Shown here piece after piece: positions 7,415 to 15,735 of a stretch of DNA of 57,649 nucleotides. The stretch spans positions 1-57,649 of the forward strand of contig WLGB01000003.1 in assembly GCA_009703455.1 (NCBI GenBank), in the 5' to 3' direction. The translations under genes and the position numbers were made by a program. Each line of letters starts with the position of its first letter. Position 1 is the stretch's first letter. The stretch comes from Actinomycetota bacterium (lineage in GTDB: Bacteria > Actinomycetota > Actinomycetes > Actinomycetales > Microbacteriaceae). The notes under the pieces are model-generated. The model was not told the origin of the DNA. It did no database searches and saw nothing but the letters and a program-made list of their open reading frames with translations.

Positions 7415-8409
7415 AAATTCACTTCCTGGACTTCAAGGCTTGAAAACTCATTCGACCATTGCACCGTAGCAATCTCGTCGACTGCTCGTTTGCCGTTTGG
7501 GAGCATGCGGCAATGAACCACTAAATCAATGCAATTTCCAACTGTTGGATTTACAAATTCCGAGCTGATGTTAGAACCAGCCAAAAGAGGAAGCGTGCAA
7601 AGTTTGGTGATTGCATCTTTGGCGGAGTTTGCGTGAATCGTACACAGTCCTGGAAGTCCGGAGTTTAATGCGATAAGCAAATCAAAACTCTCGGCTTCTC
7701 GAACCTCCCCAATTACTATTCGACCTGGCCGCATGCGAAGAGCTTCCTTGACAAGCCTCCTCAAGTTAATCTCACCGACACCTTCAAGGTTTGGTTGCCT
7801 CGTTTGCATGGCTACCCAATCACTACCGTTGATCCGAATTTCAAAAGTCTCTTCGACAGTGACTATTCGTTCACGCGAGGATACTTCATCCAATAATGCG
7901 CAAAGCATCGTAGTCTTGCCTGCTTGGGTTGCCCCTGACACTAAGATATTTTTTCCCAAGCTAACTTGCTCGCTCAGAAATTGAGCCTGTGATATCGACA
8001 GCGAACCCAATCCAACTAGCTGCTGCAGCGTCAACACACGGGAAGGAAACTTTCGAATGTTGATGCTCCAGTAATTTCTAGTGATATCTGGAATAACTAC
8101 ATGGAGCCGAGAGCCGTCCTCCAAGGAGGCGTCTACAAACGGGGTGGACCGATCTAAGCGTCGGCCGGTGTTTCGAAGCATCTTCTCTATCAACGTCTGA
8201 AGTAGTTGTTGCGCAATTGGTAGGTCCAGCTTTTTCGCTACCCCGCCCGTTGCTACGAAGACTTCATGGGTGGAATTGATCCAAATTTCTTCTATCGCTG
8301 GGTCCTCTAAAAGAGGCTGAAGAGGGCCAAAAGCCCCGAGATGCCTGGCAACTTCAAGCCTGAGACTGGCCTCGTCGACTGCGGAGTTTTGAGAAATGTT
8401 GCTCTCCAT
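7411..8409 (-). CDS. tadA: Tad pilus assembly ATPase TadA (CpaF family)
   Basis: TadA is the secretion-type hexameric ATPase that powers Tad/Flp pilus extrusion. In 332 residues: the N-terminal domain signature FGPLQPLLEDPAIEEIWIN (about 27-45), Walker A GATQAGKT (159-166), the Asp-box-like VTVEETFEI, the arginine-rich ALRMRPGR and Walker B IVIGEVRE (231-238), and the His box CTIHANS. It is the first gene of the operon. The ATG at 8409 lacks a clear Shine-Dalgarno, and the frame stays open for 43 codons upstream without ATG, GTG or TTG (see findings). No TadZ/CpaE-like ATPase gene precedes it. Confidence 0.9.
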   Translation of the reverse strand: MESNISQNSAVDEASLRLEVARHLGAFGPLQPLLEDPAIEEIWINSTHEVFVATGGVAKKLDLPIAQQLLQTLIEKMLRNTGRRLDRSTPFVDASLEDGSRLHVVIPDITRNYWSINIRKFPSRVLTLQQLVGLGSLSISQAQFLSEQVSLGKNILVSGATQAGKTTMLCALLDEVSSRERIVTVEETFEIRINGSDWVAMQTRQPNLEGVGEINLRRLVKEALRMRPGRIVIGEVREAESFDLLIALNSGLPGLCTIHANSAKDAITKLCTLPLLAGSNISSEFVNPTVGNCIDLVVHCRMLPNGKRAVDEIATVQWSNEFSSLEVQEVNL

Positions 8410-8574
8410 GGCTCGATCCAGAACCTGATCGATTGCGCGGTCAAGCTCCAGGCCACCTTCTACGATGCGCCTTCTTGCCTTGTTGGACAGGCTAGCTACC
8501 AGTTCAGAAATCGCTGCTCCCGAATGCTTGTGAAGTAGCTAAGTTTGCCGAATTGCGAATTTAGTCGTGGGGAT

Positions 8575-8583
8575 TTATCCACA
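8575..8583 (+). other. Single DnaA-box-like site
   Basis: TTATCCACA matches the general bacterial DnaA-box consensus exactly. It lies in the 200-base gap between the tadA start and tRNA-Leu and overlaps an imperfect palindrome, TGGGGATTTATCCACA (8568-8583). It is alone, with no cluster of further boxes and no dnaA or dnaN nearby, so it is not an origin. It could be an isolated DnaA or other regulator site, or chance. Confidence 0.35.
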
Positions 8584-8595
8584 GCGGGAATTGGT

Positions 8596-8601
8596 TAGAC
8601 T
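8596..8601 (+). promoter_or_regulatory. Probable -10 box of tRNA-Leu
   Basis: TAGACT sits 11 bases before the mature tRNA 5' end and fits the TANNNT form of vegetative actinobacterial -10 elements. The -35 region is not recognisable at the expected distance; that stretch holds the DnaA-box-like palindrome instead. Confidence 0.35.
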
Positions 8602-8612
8602 ATATGAGGAAC

Positions 8613-8699
8613 GCGGGAGTGGCGAAATTGGCAGACGCACTGGATTTAGGTTCCAGCGTTCGAAAGGACGTGTGGGTTCAAGTCCCACCTTCCGCACCA
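8613..8699 (+). tRNA. tRNA-Leu(UAG)
   Basis: The 87 bases fold into a class II tRNA: acceptor arms GCGGGAG and CTTCCGC, discriminator A and an encoded CCA, a Leu-type D-arm with TTGGCAGACGC, anticodon stem CTGGA/TCCAG around the loop TTTAGGT (anticodon TAG), a long variable arm, and T-arm GTGGG/CCCAC with loop TTCAAGT. It reads CUA, and CUG by wobble. A strong terminator follows three bases after the CCA. Confidence 0.97.
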
Positions 8700-8702
8700 A
8701 AG

Positions 8703-8732
8703 AAAAAAGACCCACAATTGTGGGTCTTTTTT
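8703..8732. terminator. Bidirectional intrinsic terminator
   Basis: GACCCACAATTGTGGGTC (8709-8726) is a perfect 18-base palindrome, preceded by six A and followed by six T. Read on the plus strand it ends the tRNA-Leu transcript; read on the minus strand it ends the subtilase transcript, whose stop is 20 bases away. It is one of very few clear intrinsic terminators in the window. Confidence 0.92.
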
Positions 8733-8752
8733 GTATCTCGAAGCTAATTTAT

Positions 8753-10780
8753 CTATTTCAATGCACTTGTTTTGGCAAGGGCCAGCTGTGCGTTGATGAT
8801 TCCCGAGCCACAGTCGGTTCCAAGGGAACATGTCGACCCCGGGGCAAAGGGTTTGACTGACTCGGAAAGAATGCTCCGCACTTTAATCGGTTTGATGTTC
8901 GGCAGCATTGAATACATAAGTGCCACTACCCCTGAGACTACCGGCGCTGCCATGCTTGTGCCTTCGGAGAGTCGGTACGTTGGCAAGTTGGTTTCATCCA
9001 CCCACGCTGAAAGTATTCCACCGCGGGAATCTGGTGACTCAGTCGAACCTATTGAGAACTCTCCACCGGGAGCAGACAGGAGAGCACCTACTCCGTAGTT
9101 TGAATAACTGGCTCTATCACCAAGGGCTTGAGTTGCGACCACTGCAACCACACCTTTGCAGTTTGCAGGAAAGGAAAGAGATGCTCTTGATTCGTTTCCA
9201 GCCGCAACAACTATTGTGATTCCCTTTGCAATCGCCTTTTCAAATACCGAAGCGTATCCGCCGGTACATGGCACTGCCTCCCTGGCACCCAACGAAAGGT
9301 TGATTACCGAGACGGGAAAGCGGTTTTTAGGGATGCCAGAAATTTTCTCTCCGGCTGCCCAGTTGATGGCCTTTACAAGATCTGCGACTGTTCCCCCGTC
9401 TTTGCCCAGAGCTCTAACTGGAAGAATCTTCACGTTGGGTGAAACGCCTGCTGTGCCAACGTAATCGTGGTTTGCGGCGATGATTCCAGCCACGTGGGTT
9501 CCGTGATAACTGCTTCCACCGGCAGCGTCACCTCCCTCGTCGTTAGGGTTTGAATCCTCGGCATCTCCATCGGCAGCGCTATCTAAATCAGAGACGAAGT
9601 CATATCCGTAGATGCTACCGTCAGCGTTTCTAGTAAGTGCCTTGTCTATCTCTTCGTGGGCCTTTATTCCTGTGTCAATGACTGCAACTACTTTGTCACC
9701 GTCACCCATTGAATATTTCCACGCCGTTGGCATGGAAATTCCGTACTGGCCGTTTAGGTACCACTGAATGGGAAAGTAAAAATCATTTACTGATTCGGCA
9801 TCGTTGGAGCTCGAAGTTCCACGAGAATTGGCTGCAAAAACTTCTACTGTGTAAGAGGTGTCAGGAAGCAGGTCTGGAAACCGGCACTTTGTTGCAGTGC
9901 ATAAAGAGGACTCAACAGATTCGATGTCCGTTGCTGTTGCAACGGCTCGGTATCTCACCTGAGACTTGGCAGCGCCTCCGCGTTCTGAAGTCGATTGAGC
10001 AAGGTAGGTGACACTTCCTGGACCGACTCTTACTCCAGATTGGATGAAGACAGGTTTTGGTGCTGTCCTAACCAAGGCTTGGACGGTGCCGGAGCTAGCT
10101 CCTAAAACGTTACTACTTGATCCATCATGTGTGATGGCGCGGACTCGGAACCGGTAGCTAACTCCGGCTCTGATGCCGTCGCTTACAAATAGACGAGTTT
10201 CGCTGCTACCGGTGTCACCGATTAGCGTCTGATAACTTCTTCCCCCGTTAGAGGAATACGAAACCCGGTAGCCGACAATCTTTGCGCCAAATCGATTAGC
10301 TGGAGCCTGCCAGGTCAATCGGACACGAGCCTTATCTGGGGCGCTGGATGTCACAGCTGGTCGAGCAACCAGCGACCTAGGTGCGCTAGCAGGTTTGGCT
10401 TTTGCCAAAGCTGGGCCCTGGAAGCTCCTTGCGTCAATCGAGCTTTGCTCGAGAGCAAGGTTTAGATCGGCCCAAACTATTCGCTTATCCAAAACCATTC
10501 GATTCACCCAAACTCTGGCAACAGATTTCTCAATAGGGTTCGAAAGTTTTAGAACGTAGAGCCCACCGCCCAGATCTTCGCTTGTTGTGGTTCCGCGAAG
10601 GAGATTAGCTCCGGTTGGTTCTCCGTTTCTGGCAATCGGAGCAACGCCTTCGGAGTATTGAACAACAACGCCAGAGACCATCTCGGTTGGTGCGTCGGAG
10701 GAGGCGATCGCAGCCGGTGAGAATCCGCCAACTATCAGGGTTGCAAGAGCGAAGGCAGAACAAAGCCTCTTCAAGTCCAT
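8753..10780 (-). CDS. Secreted S8 subtilase with FnIII domain
   Basis: A 675-residue exported serine protease. A signal peptide (KRLCSAFALATLIVGGFSPA, cleavage near 27) is followed by a propeptide-like region to about 120, an FnIII domain at about 133-235 (APRSLVARP, VSYRFRVRAIT), a second FnIII-like stretch at about 236-330, and the peptidase domain at about 340-670. Catalytic residues are Asp369 (AVIDTGI), His426 (HGTHVAG) and Ser609 (EGTSMAAP), with oxyanion Asn529 (AAGNES). Four cysteines near the C-terminus and in the FnIII region could form disulfides. FnIII ahead of the catalytic domain is less common than behind it. No cell-wall anchor is seen, so it is probably released. Its substrate is unknown. 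Confidence 0.9.
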   Translation of the reverse strand: MDLKRLCSAFALATLIVGGFSPAAIASSDAPTEMVSGVVVQYSEGVAPIARNGEPTGANLLRGTTTSEDLGGGLYVLKLSNPIEKSVARVWVNRMVLDKRIVWADLNLALEQSSIDARSFQGPALAKAKPASAPRSLVARPAVTSSAPDKARVRLTWQAPANRFGAKIVGYRVSYSSNGGRSYQTLIGDTGSSETRLFVSDGIRAGVSYRFRVRAITHDGSSSNVLGASSGTVQALVRTAPKPVFIQSGVRVGPGSVTYLAQSTSERGGAAKSQVRYRAVATATDIESVESSLCTATKCRFPDLLPDTSYTVEVFAANSRGTSSSNDAESVNDFYFPIQWYLNGQYGISMPTAWKYSMGDGDKVVAVIDTGIKAHEEIDKALTRNADGSIYGYDFVSDLDSAADGDAEDSNPNDEGGDAAGGSSYHGTHVAGIIAANHDYVGTAGVSPNVKILPVRALGKDGGTVADLVKAINWAAGEKISGIPKNRFPVSVINLSLGAREAVPCTGGYASVFEKAIAKGITIVVAAGNESRASLSFPANCKGVVAVVATQALGDRASYSNYGVGALLSAPGGEFSIGSTESPDSRGGILSAWVDETNLPTYRLSEGTSMAAPVVSGVVALMYSMLPNIKPIKVRSILSESVKPFAPGSTCSLGTDCGSGIINAQLALAKTSALK

Positions 10781-10792
10781 GTAAACAACCTA

Positions 10793-11395
10793 TCAGAGGC
10801 TCTTTTGCATCAGGATTGTTCCCAGCCAACGGTCAAATTTGAAGCCCACTTTCGCCAGGTGTCCTTGATTTTTGAACCCACACTGTTCATGCAGTTTGAC
10901 TGACGAATCAGCACCACTGTCCGAAATCACCGCAACTACTTCTTTAACGCCAGCGGCCTTGGCCTCAATCAATAGCGCTTCAAGCAATTTGGTACCAATA
11001 CGTTTTCCCGTGGATGCTGGCCTGAGGTAGATGGTGTCTTCAACGGTTGAGCGATAAGCGGATTTCTGGCGCCAGGGTGCAACGTAGGCAAAGCCGAGGA
11101 TTTCTCCCCGGTCACTAGATGCCACAATGAAGGGAAGCTTGAGTTTTTGTAAGTACTCGAGTTTGTCCTGCCACTGACCTAGCTCCATAGCCTGCTCGTC
11201 AAAGGTCACAACAGAGTTTTGAATATAGAAGTTGTAAATCTCACAAATCGCGTAGCAGTCTTTTGCTTCTGCCGCTCGAAGATTTACGCTCAGTGGTCTA
11301 TCGGTGTCTTCCCTGAAACCGCGAGCGCGAAATCGCCGAATTAGTCTCCAGCGAGAGGATGAATCTAGACCCAAGGCAACTCCTAACAGGACCAA
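10793..11395 (-). CDS. GNAT N-acetyltransferase (PAT-like)
   Basis: The GNAT domain occupies roughly residues 37-195: LRAAEAKDCYAICEIYNFYI, then VVTFDEQ, ILGFAYVAPWRQKSAYRSTVEDTIYL, the acetyl-CoA-binding STGKRIGTKLLEAL, and KLHEQCGFKNQGHL. The order matches the phosphinothricin/methionine-sulfoximine acetyltransferase group, which acetylates amino-acid-like amines. The true substrate is uncertain. The ATG at 11395 overlaps the end of ung by 13 bases and adds about 36 basic residues absent from typical members; no other ATG or GTG lies between, so the N-terminus is doubtful. Confidence 0.82.
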   Translation of the reverse strand: MVLLGVALGLDSSSRWRLIRRFRARGFREDTDRPLSVNLRAAEAKDCYAICEIYNFYIQNSVVTFDEQAMELGQWQDKLEYLQKLKLPFIVASSDRGEILGFAYVAPWRQKSAYRSTVEDTIYLRPASTGKRIGTKLLEALLIEAKAAGVKEVVAVISDSGADSSVKLHEQCGFKNQGHLAKVGFKFDRWLGTILMQKSL

Positions 11396-12027
11396 TCTAT
11401 CGGAGCAATCGATTTAGTCACTAGAGCTTGGTTGACTCGAGAGTATATCTTGGAGCCAAAAAACCCTCGATTTGCAGAAAGCGGACTTGGGTGTGTGGCC
11501 TGAATAACCTCTCCCAGTGTTATTGCAGTTGAAAGTTTCTTAGCGTGCTCACCGAGGCTTAGGCAGACCAAATTTCCTGAGAGTTTTTTATCCAAGGCCT
11601 CGATTACCAACTTGGTAAAACCCGCCCATATTTTGGCGTGCGATCCAGGCTTGGCAACTTGGGTTGTAAGAGCTGAGTTCAGAAGCATCACACCTTGCCC
11701 ACCCCAGCGGACTAGGTCGCCTTGATTGGTGGCGGATGGGATGTCGAAAGCCAGTTCTTTCATGAGATTTTTGAGGCTTTGGGGTAGTTTATGGCTAGCT
11801 GCCACCGCAAATGCCAGTCCGCAGGCCACCCCAAAAGTTGGATAAGGATCTTGACCTATAACTAGGACCTTAATCGAATCCACAGGCTGTTCAAAAGCTC
11901 TCATAATCGATGGTTTGGTGGGGGTGATTTCCGAGTCGAAAACTAGTTGATTCTCGATTTCAGCTAGCAACTCACGGGCTGGCTCTAGTAACTCTTGCCA
12001 AGACTGATGCATCGAGCTAAACAACAT
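11383..12027 (-). CDS. ung: Uracil-DNA glycosylase
   Basis: Family 1 uracil-DNA glycosylase removes uracil from DNA to start base-excision repair. The 214-residue protein has the water-activating loop GQDPYP with Asp60, the uracil-binding LLNSALTT, and the Leu-intercalation loop HPSPLSANRGF with His179. GQDPYP in place of GQDPYH is, as I recall, common in actinobacterial members. It is divergent from the M20 gene, with 40 bases between the two starts, where their promoters must lie. Confidence 0.95.
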   Translation of the reverse strand: MLFSSMHQSWQELLEPARELLAEIENQLVFDSEITPTKPSIMRAFEQPVDSIKVLVIGQDPYPTFGVACGLAFAVAASHKLPQSLKNLMKELAFDIPSATNQGDLVRWGGQGVMLLNSALTTQVAKPGSHAKIWAGFTKLVIEALDKKLSGNLVCLSLGEHAKKLSTAITLGEVIQATHPSPLSANRGFFGSKIYSRVNQALVTKSIAPIDWSC

Positions 12028-12067
12028 GTATAAAGGGTATGGCTTCTAGGGGTGGCACAATGATTTC

Positions 12068-13258
12068 ATGAGCCAGTCAATACTCGATCAAGCAACCGCG
12101 ATGCTTCCTGAGCTTCAGGACTTGCGAAGGAAATTGCACCAAATCCCTGAGTTTGGGCTTTCTCTACCCAAGACCCTAGAAACAGTTCTTGGTGAGATTT
12201 CAGACCTAGGGGAAATTACCCTAGGCAAGTCCATCACATCAGCAGTTCTGCACATAAAAGGTGATCTTCCTGGTCCCACGGTTTTACTCCGAGCGGACAT
12301 GGACGCGCTTGCAGTTATTGAAAACACTGGGGTCAATTTTGCATCGACCAATGGCTACATGCACGCCTGTGGACATGACCTACACATGGCAATGGGGGTT
12401 GGGGCTGCCAAGGTTCTTGCGTCTCGAAAAGCGGAACTCAAAGGCGATGTCATTATCTTTTTTCAACCCGGCGAAGAAGGTCATCACGGAGCAGACGTGA
12501 TGATTGAAGAGGATGCTCTGATCGTTTCTGGAAGCAAACCGATTCGCGCTTACGGTCTGCATGTTTTTAGCTCCTACCCACTTGGAATGATGGGATCTCG
12601 TGCCGGTGCGCTCATGGCGTCCGCAGGAGATTTGTTAGTGACTGTTTCTGGTAGCGGCGGTCACGGGTCTATGCCGTGGCTATCGAAAGATCCAATTAGT
12701 GTCCTGAACGAAATTATGTCCGCCATTCCCACCATGGTCACTAAGCGCTTCAATGCATTTGATCCGGTCATTGTGAACATCGGCTGGGTAAGGGCGGGAG
12801 ACACTGCAACTACTAACGTGATTCCTGAAACAGCCTCCTTTGGCGCAACAGTTCGAGTCTTCTCGGACGAAAACGCCAACAAACTCAAGCTCTACACCCA
12901 AGAACTAGTTAGTTCAATTGCTGAAGGTTTTGGGCTAACCGCGTCTGTTGAATTCACAAGAGCCACCAAGGTATTAATCAACGACGAGCAAGCAATTGCT
13001 TCAGTTGAAAAAGTAACTGCGGAACTTTTTGGGCCAGCAAGGTACATCAACCTTCCAGCTCCAATTGCTGGCGGCGAAGACTTCGCATCAATCCTTCAAG
13101 AAGTTCCGGGAGCCTTTGTCTTCATGGGGGCATGTCCTCCCGGGGTGGATCACACTTCTGCTGCCACCAACCATTCCAACAAGGCGGTATTTGATGATTC
13201 GGTGCTGGGAGACGGGGCTGCATTGCTGGCAACTCTCGCCATCGAGGCTCTTAGCTAA
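12068..13258 (+). CDS. M20D amidohydrolase
   Basis: A 396-residue cytoplasmic metallopeptidase of the M20D group, which hydrolyses N-acyl amino acids and similar amides (hippurate or IAA-amino-acid hydrolase type). The metal centre shows in RADMDAL, HACGHD (Cys101, His103) and QPGEEGHHGA, with the dimerisation-domain motif GSGGHGSMPW and GGEDFASIL near the C-terminus. Length is typical. It precedes metX by 20 bases on the same strand and may be co-transcribed, but the sequence does not reveal a shared pathway. Substrate unknown. Confidence 0.9.
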   Translation: MSQSILDQATAMLPELQDLRRKLHQIPEFGLSLPKTLETVLGEISDLGEITLGKSITSAVLHIKGDLPGPTVLLRADMDALAVIENTGVNFASTNGYMHACGHDLHMAMGVGAAKVLASRKAELKGDVIIFFQPGEEGHHGADVMIEEDALIVSGSKPIRAYGLHVFSSYPLGMMGSRAGALMASAGDLLVTVSGSGGHGSMPWLSKDPISVLNEIMSAIPTMVTKRFNAFDPVIVNIGWVRAGDTATTNVIPETASFGATVRVFSDENANKLKLYTQELVSSIAEGFGLTASVEFTRATKVLINDEQAIASVEKVTAELFGPARYINLPAPIAGGEDFASILQEVPGAFVFMGACPPGVDHTSAATNHSNKAVFDDSVLGDGAALLATLAIEALS

Positions 13259-13278
13259 CCAGTAGGCTCTTTTCAATC

Positions 13279-14490
13279 ATGGAATTTCAAGTATCTGGGG
13301 ACAGTATCCCGTCCGAATTCATCACGGACGAAATGGCCAGAAAGCTCATTGGTAAGCCTCCTGCTTCCGGTGCTTGGCGAGATGGTGATCCGGTCGGAGA
13401 CCGAAAATTCACTACCTCATTTGACTTAAGACTTGAAAGTGGCAAAAAACTAGACGGCGTAAAGATTGCGTACGAAAGCTGGGGGGAGTTAAACGCAGAA
13501 GGCTCGAACGCCGTCTTGGTACTTCACGCCTTGACAGGTGACTCCCACGTTTTTGGCCCGGCAACCAGAGCTCATCCAACTGCTGGTTGGTGGAATGGCG
13601 TCGTGGGTCCAGGACTCTCAATCGATACAAATAAATTCTTCGTGGTGGCCCCAAACATGCTCGGAGGTTGCCAGGGCTCTACCGGCCCAACCTCGCTAGA
13701 CAAAAAAGGAAAAGAGTATGGATCTAAATTTCCATACCTAACCATCCGTGATCAAGTAAGTGCGCAGGTCCAACTATCCAAACAGCTTGGCATGAAGTGC
13801 TGGAAAGCAATAATAGGTGGCTCCATGGGCGGCATGCAGGTCCTTGAATGGGCCATCGAATACCCAGATGCTATGGAAAAAATTGCGGTGCTAGCAGCTC
13901 CGGCATTTTCAAATGCCGATCAAATCGCCCTAAACTCTGTGCAAATTGAAGCCATCAAAGCCGATCCGGCTTTTTCCGAGGGTGATTACTACGACGCAGC
14001 CGCTGGTAAAGGCCCCTACCGAGGTCTGGCACTTGCCAGAAGAATGGCGCTACTGAATTACCGCTCTCCTGAAGAACTCAACGTACGCTTCGAAAGAGCC
14101 TGGCAGTCTAAAGTTAACCCCTTCGGCGACGGTGGTCGCTTCGCGGTCGAAAGCTACCTGGATTTTCATGGAAATAAATTCACCCGGAGATTTGACGCCA
14201 ATAGCTACCTAACATTGGTCGAAGCCATGAACTCTCACGACATTTCCAGGTCAAGAGGGTCGATTAAAAAGGCGGTACAAAAGATAAAAGCCGAAATGTT
14301 GCTAGTTGGCATCGACAGTGACCGACTCTTTCCACTTGCAACTCAGGAAGTGATTGCTTCGTCTTCTCCAAAGAACCTATTCGGAAACAAATTGTTTGTA
14401 GTCAAGTCTGACTTTGGCCACGATGGCTTTCTTATTGAGGCTGAAAAAGTAGGAAAGCTTCTAAAGCGCCTGCTTGCCAGCAAGGCGTAG
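13279..14490 (+). CDS. metX: Homoserine O-acetyltransferase
   Basis: MetX transfers acetyl from acetyl-CoA to homoserine, the first committed step to methionine. The 403-residue alpha/beta-hydrolase shows HALTGDSHVFG, the nucleophile elbow GGSMGGMQ with Ser182, Asp346 in GIDSDRLFP and His379 in DFGHDGFL. An N-terminal extension of about 40 residues precedes the catalytic core. No methionine riboswitch is visible, since only 20 bases separate it from the M20 gene. Its last 30 bases overlap the end of the convergent GT87-like gene. Confidence 0.95.
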   Translation: MEFQVSGDSIPSEFITDEMARKLIGKPPASGAWRDGDPVGDRKFTTSFDLRLESGKKLDGVKIAYESWGELNAEGSNAVLVLHALTGDSHVFGPATRAHPTAGWWNGVVGPGLSIDTNKFFVVAPNMLGGCQGSTGPTSLDKKGKEYGSKFPYLTIRDQVSAQVQLSKQLGMKCWKAIIGGSMGGMQVLEWAIEYPDAMEKIAVLAAPAFSNADQIALNSVQIEAIKADPAFSEGDYYDAAAGKGPYRGLALARRMALLNYRSPEELNVRFERAWQSKVNPFGDGGRFAVESYLDFHGNKFTRRFDANSYLTLVEAMNSHDISRSRGSIKKAVQKIKAEMLLVGIDSDRLFPLATQEVIASSSPKNLFGNKLFVVKSDFGHDGFLIEAEKVGKLLKRLLASKA

Positions 14491-15735
14491 ATTTCCGACC
14501 ACAACTAGACCAAGAAGCAATAAATTCCTAAGTGTCAGTATCCATAGCGGAACCTCTTCAAGGGCCAACAAATCAAGATAGAAAATCGGATAAATCAGTT
14601 GGGTCAGAAGCAAAATCACCAGCACACTTGCCAGGGCCACCTTAAACTTAGAAACTCCTAGATAGATTCCAGCCAACAGCGGAACTGCCAGCCACAGCAT
14701 GAATTGGGGAGAGCCGACTTTGTTAAATGCGATCAGCTCTGCAACTGCAGCAAGCGATGCCCAAACAAAGACGTGATTAGGCTTTTGACCATTGTGGACT
14801 GCCCGAGCTGCTAGCCCCAGCGTGATAATCAAAGCCAGCAACATAAACCAATTTGACCAAGAAGCAAGGTCTGTGACCAAAGGACCACTTACCTGATTGG
14901 TGAGCACATCATCGTCAAAGTAGATTTTCGAAAACCCTGATTTTGCAAGCCACATCCACGGGGTTGCAAGAACTGATTCGATTTGAAGTCCACGGTCTTG
15001 CTGGGAACCCACAAAACTTAAAACAGCGCTACCGCCAAAACCAAAACCAACCAGCAAAATAGTCACACTGGTGCCTGCAGCAATTACCAAAGGCCCGGTT
15101 CGAGTCCGGAAACTTGCAATCATCGAAAGAAAAAGTGCTACCGGCCAAATCTTAATCCAGCCTGCAATAGTGAACAGGAAGGCCGCCACGCCAAACCTTG
15201 CGCTAGCAATTCTCAGAATTCCAAATATCGCCATTGCCACGCTTATAGAGTCGATGCGTGAAATAGCAACTGGCCCAAGTAGTGCTATCGATAACATGAA
15301 AAACCAACTCGCTCCGGTTGGTTTAACTCCTCTTCGGCCAGAATCTATGGCCAACACAACGGCTGTGTTGATCAGAAATACCATCGCTAGCCAAGCCAGT
15401 TCATAGGACATCCCAGTGAAAAGACTCGGTAGCCAAATTGGTGCTATCGCCAGTGCTGGATAAATCCATTCGGTAGCTACGCCGTAAATTGGTGAACCTT
15501 GGTTTAGCTGAAAAGCCCAGTAGTTGTAAAGACTTAAGTCCCCAAATGCCCTGGCGTCCTCAAAAACCCGACTGAGAAAAACCAGCCAAACGTGCACCCC
15601 AAGCGAAGCACTAATTAGAAGTGCCGCACGAATAGTCCCACGGGCTTTCGACAATGTGTCCACGCTTGAAAGGCTATCTAAGATAGGACTTGTTGTGACC
15701 GCACAAGATTTATAGAGGAAAATTTCATTGAACAA
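14461..15735 (-). CDS. GT87 (DUF2029)-like membrane mannosyltransferase
   Basis: A 424-residue protein with about ten to twelve hydrophobic segments. The first extracytoplasmic loop, ARAFGDLSLYNYWAFQLNQG followed by SPIYGVATEWIYPALAI, is typical of actinobacterial GT-C glycosyltransferases of the DUF2029/GT87 type, which use polyprenyl-phosphate mannose to extend cell-envelope glycans. The ATG at 15735 overlaps the start of the divergent MFS gene by eight bases; a GTG near 15664 is an alternative start. Donor and acceptor are unknown, and polytopic GT-C proteins are easily confused. Confidence 0.72.
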   Translation of the reverse strand: MFNEIFLYKSCAVTTSPILDSLSSVDTLSKARGTIRAALLISASLGVHVWLVFLSRVFEDARAFGDLSLYNYWAFQLNQGSPIYGVATEWIYPALAIAPIWLPSLFTGMSYELAWLAMVFLINTAVVLAIDSGRRGVKPTGASWFFMLSIALLGPVAISRIDSISVAMAIFGILRIASARFGVAAFLFTIAGWIKIWPVALFLSMIASFRTRTGPLVIAAGTSVTILLVGFGFGGSAVLSFVGSQQDRGLQIESVLATPWMWLAKSGFSKIYFDDDVLTNQVSGPLVTDLASWSNWFMLLALIITLGLAARAVHNGQKPNHVFVWASLAAVAELIAFNKVGSPQFMLWLAVPLLAGIYLGVSKFKVALASVLVILLLTQLIYPIFYLDLLALEEVPLWILTLRNLLLLGLVVVGNLRLAGKQAL

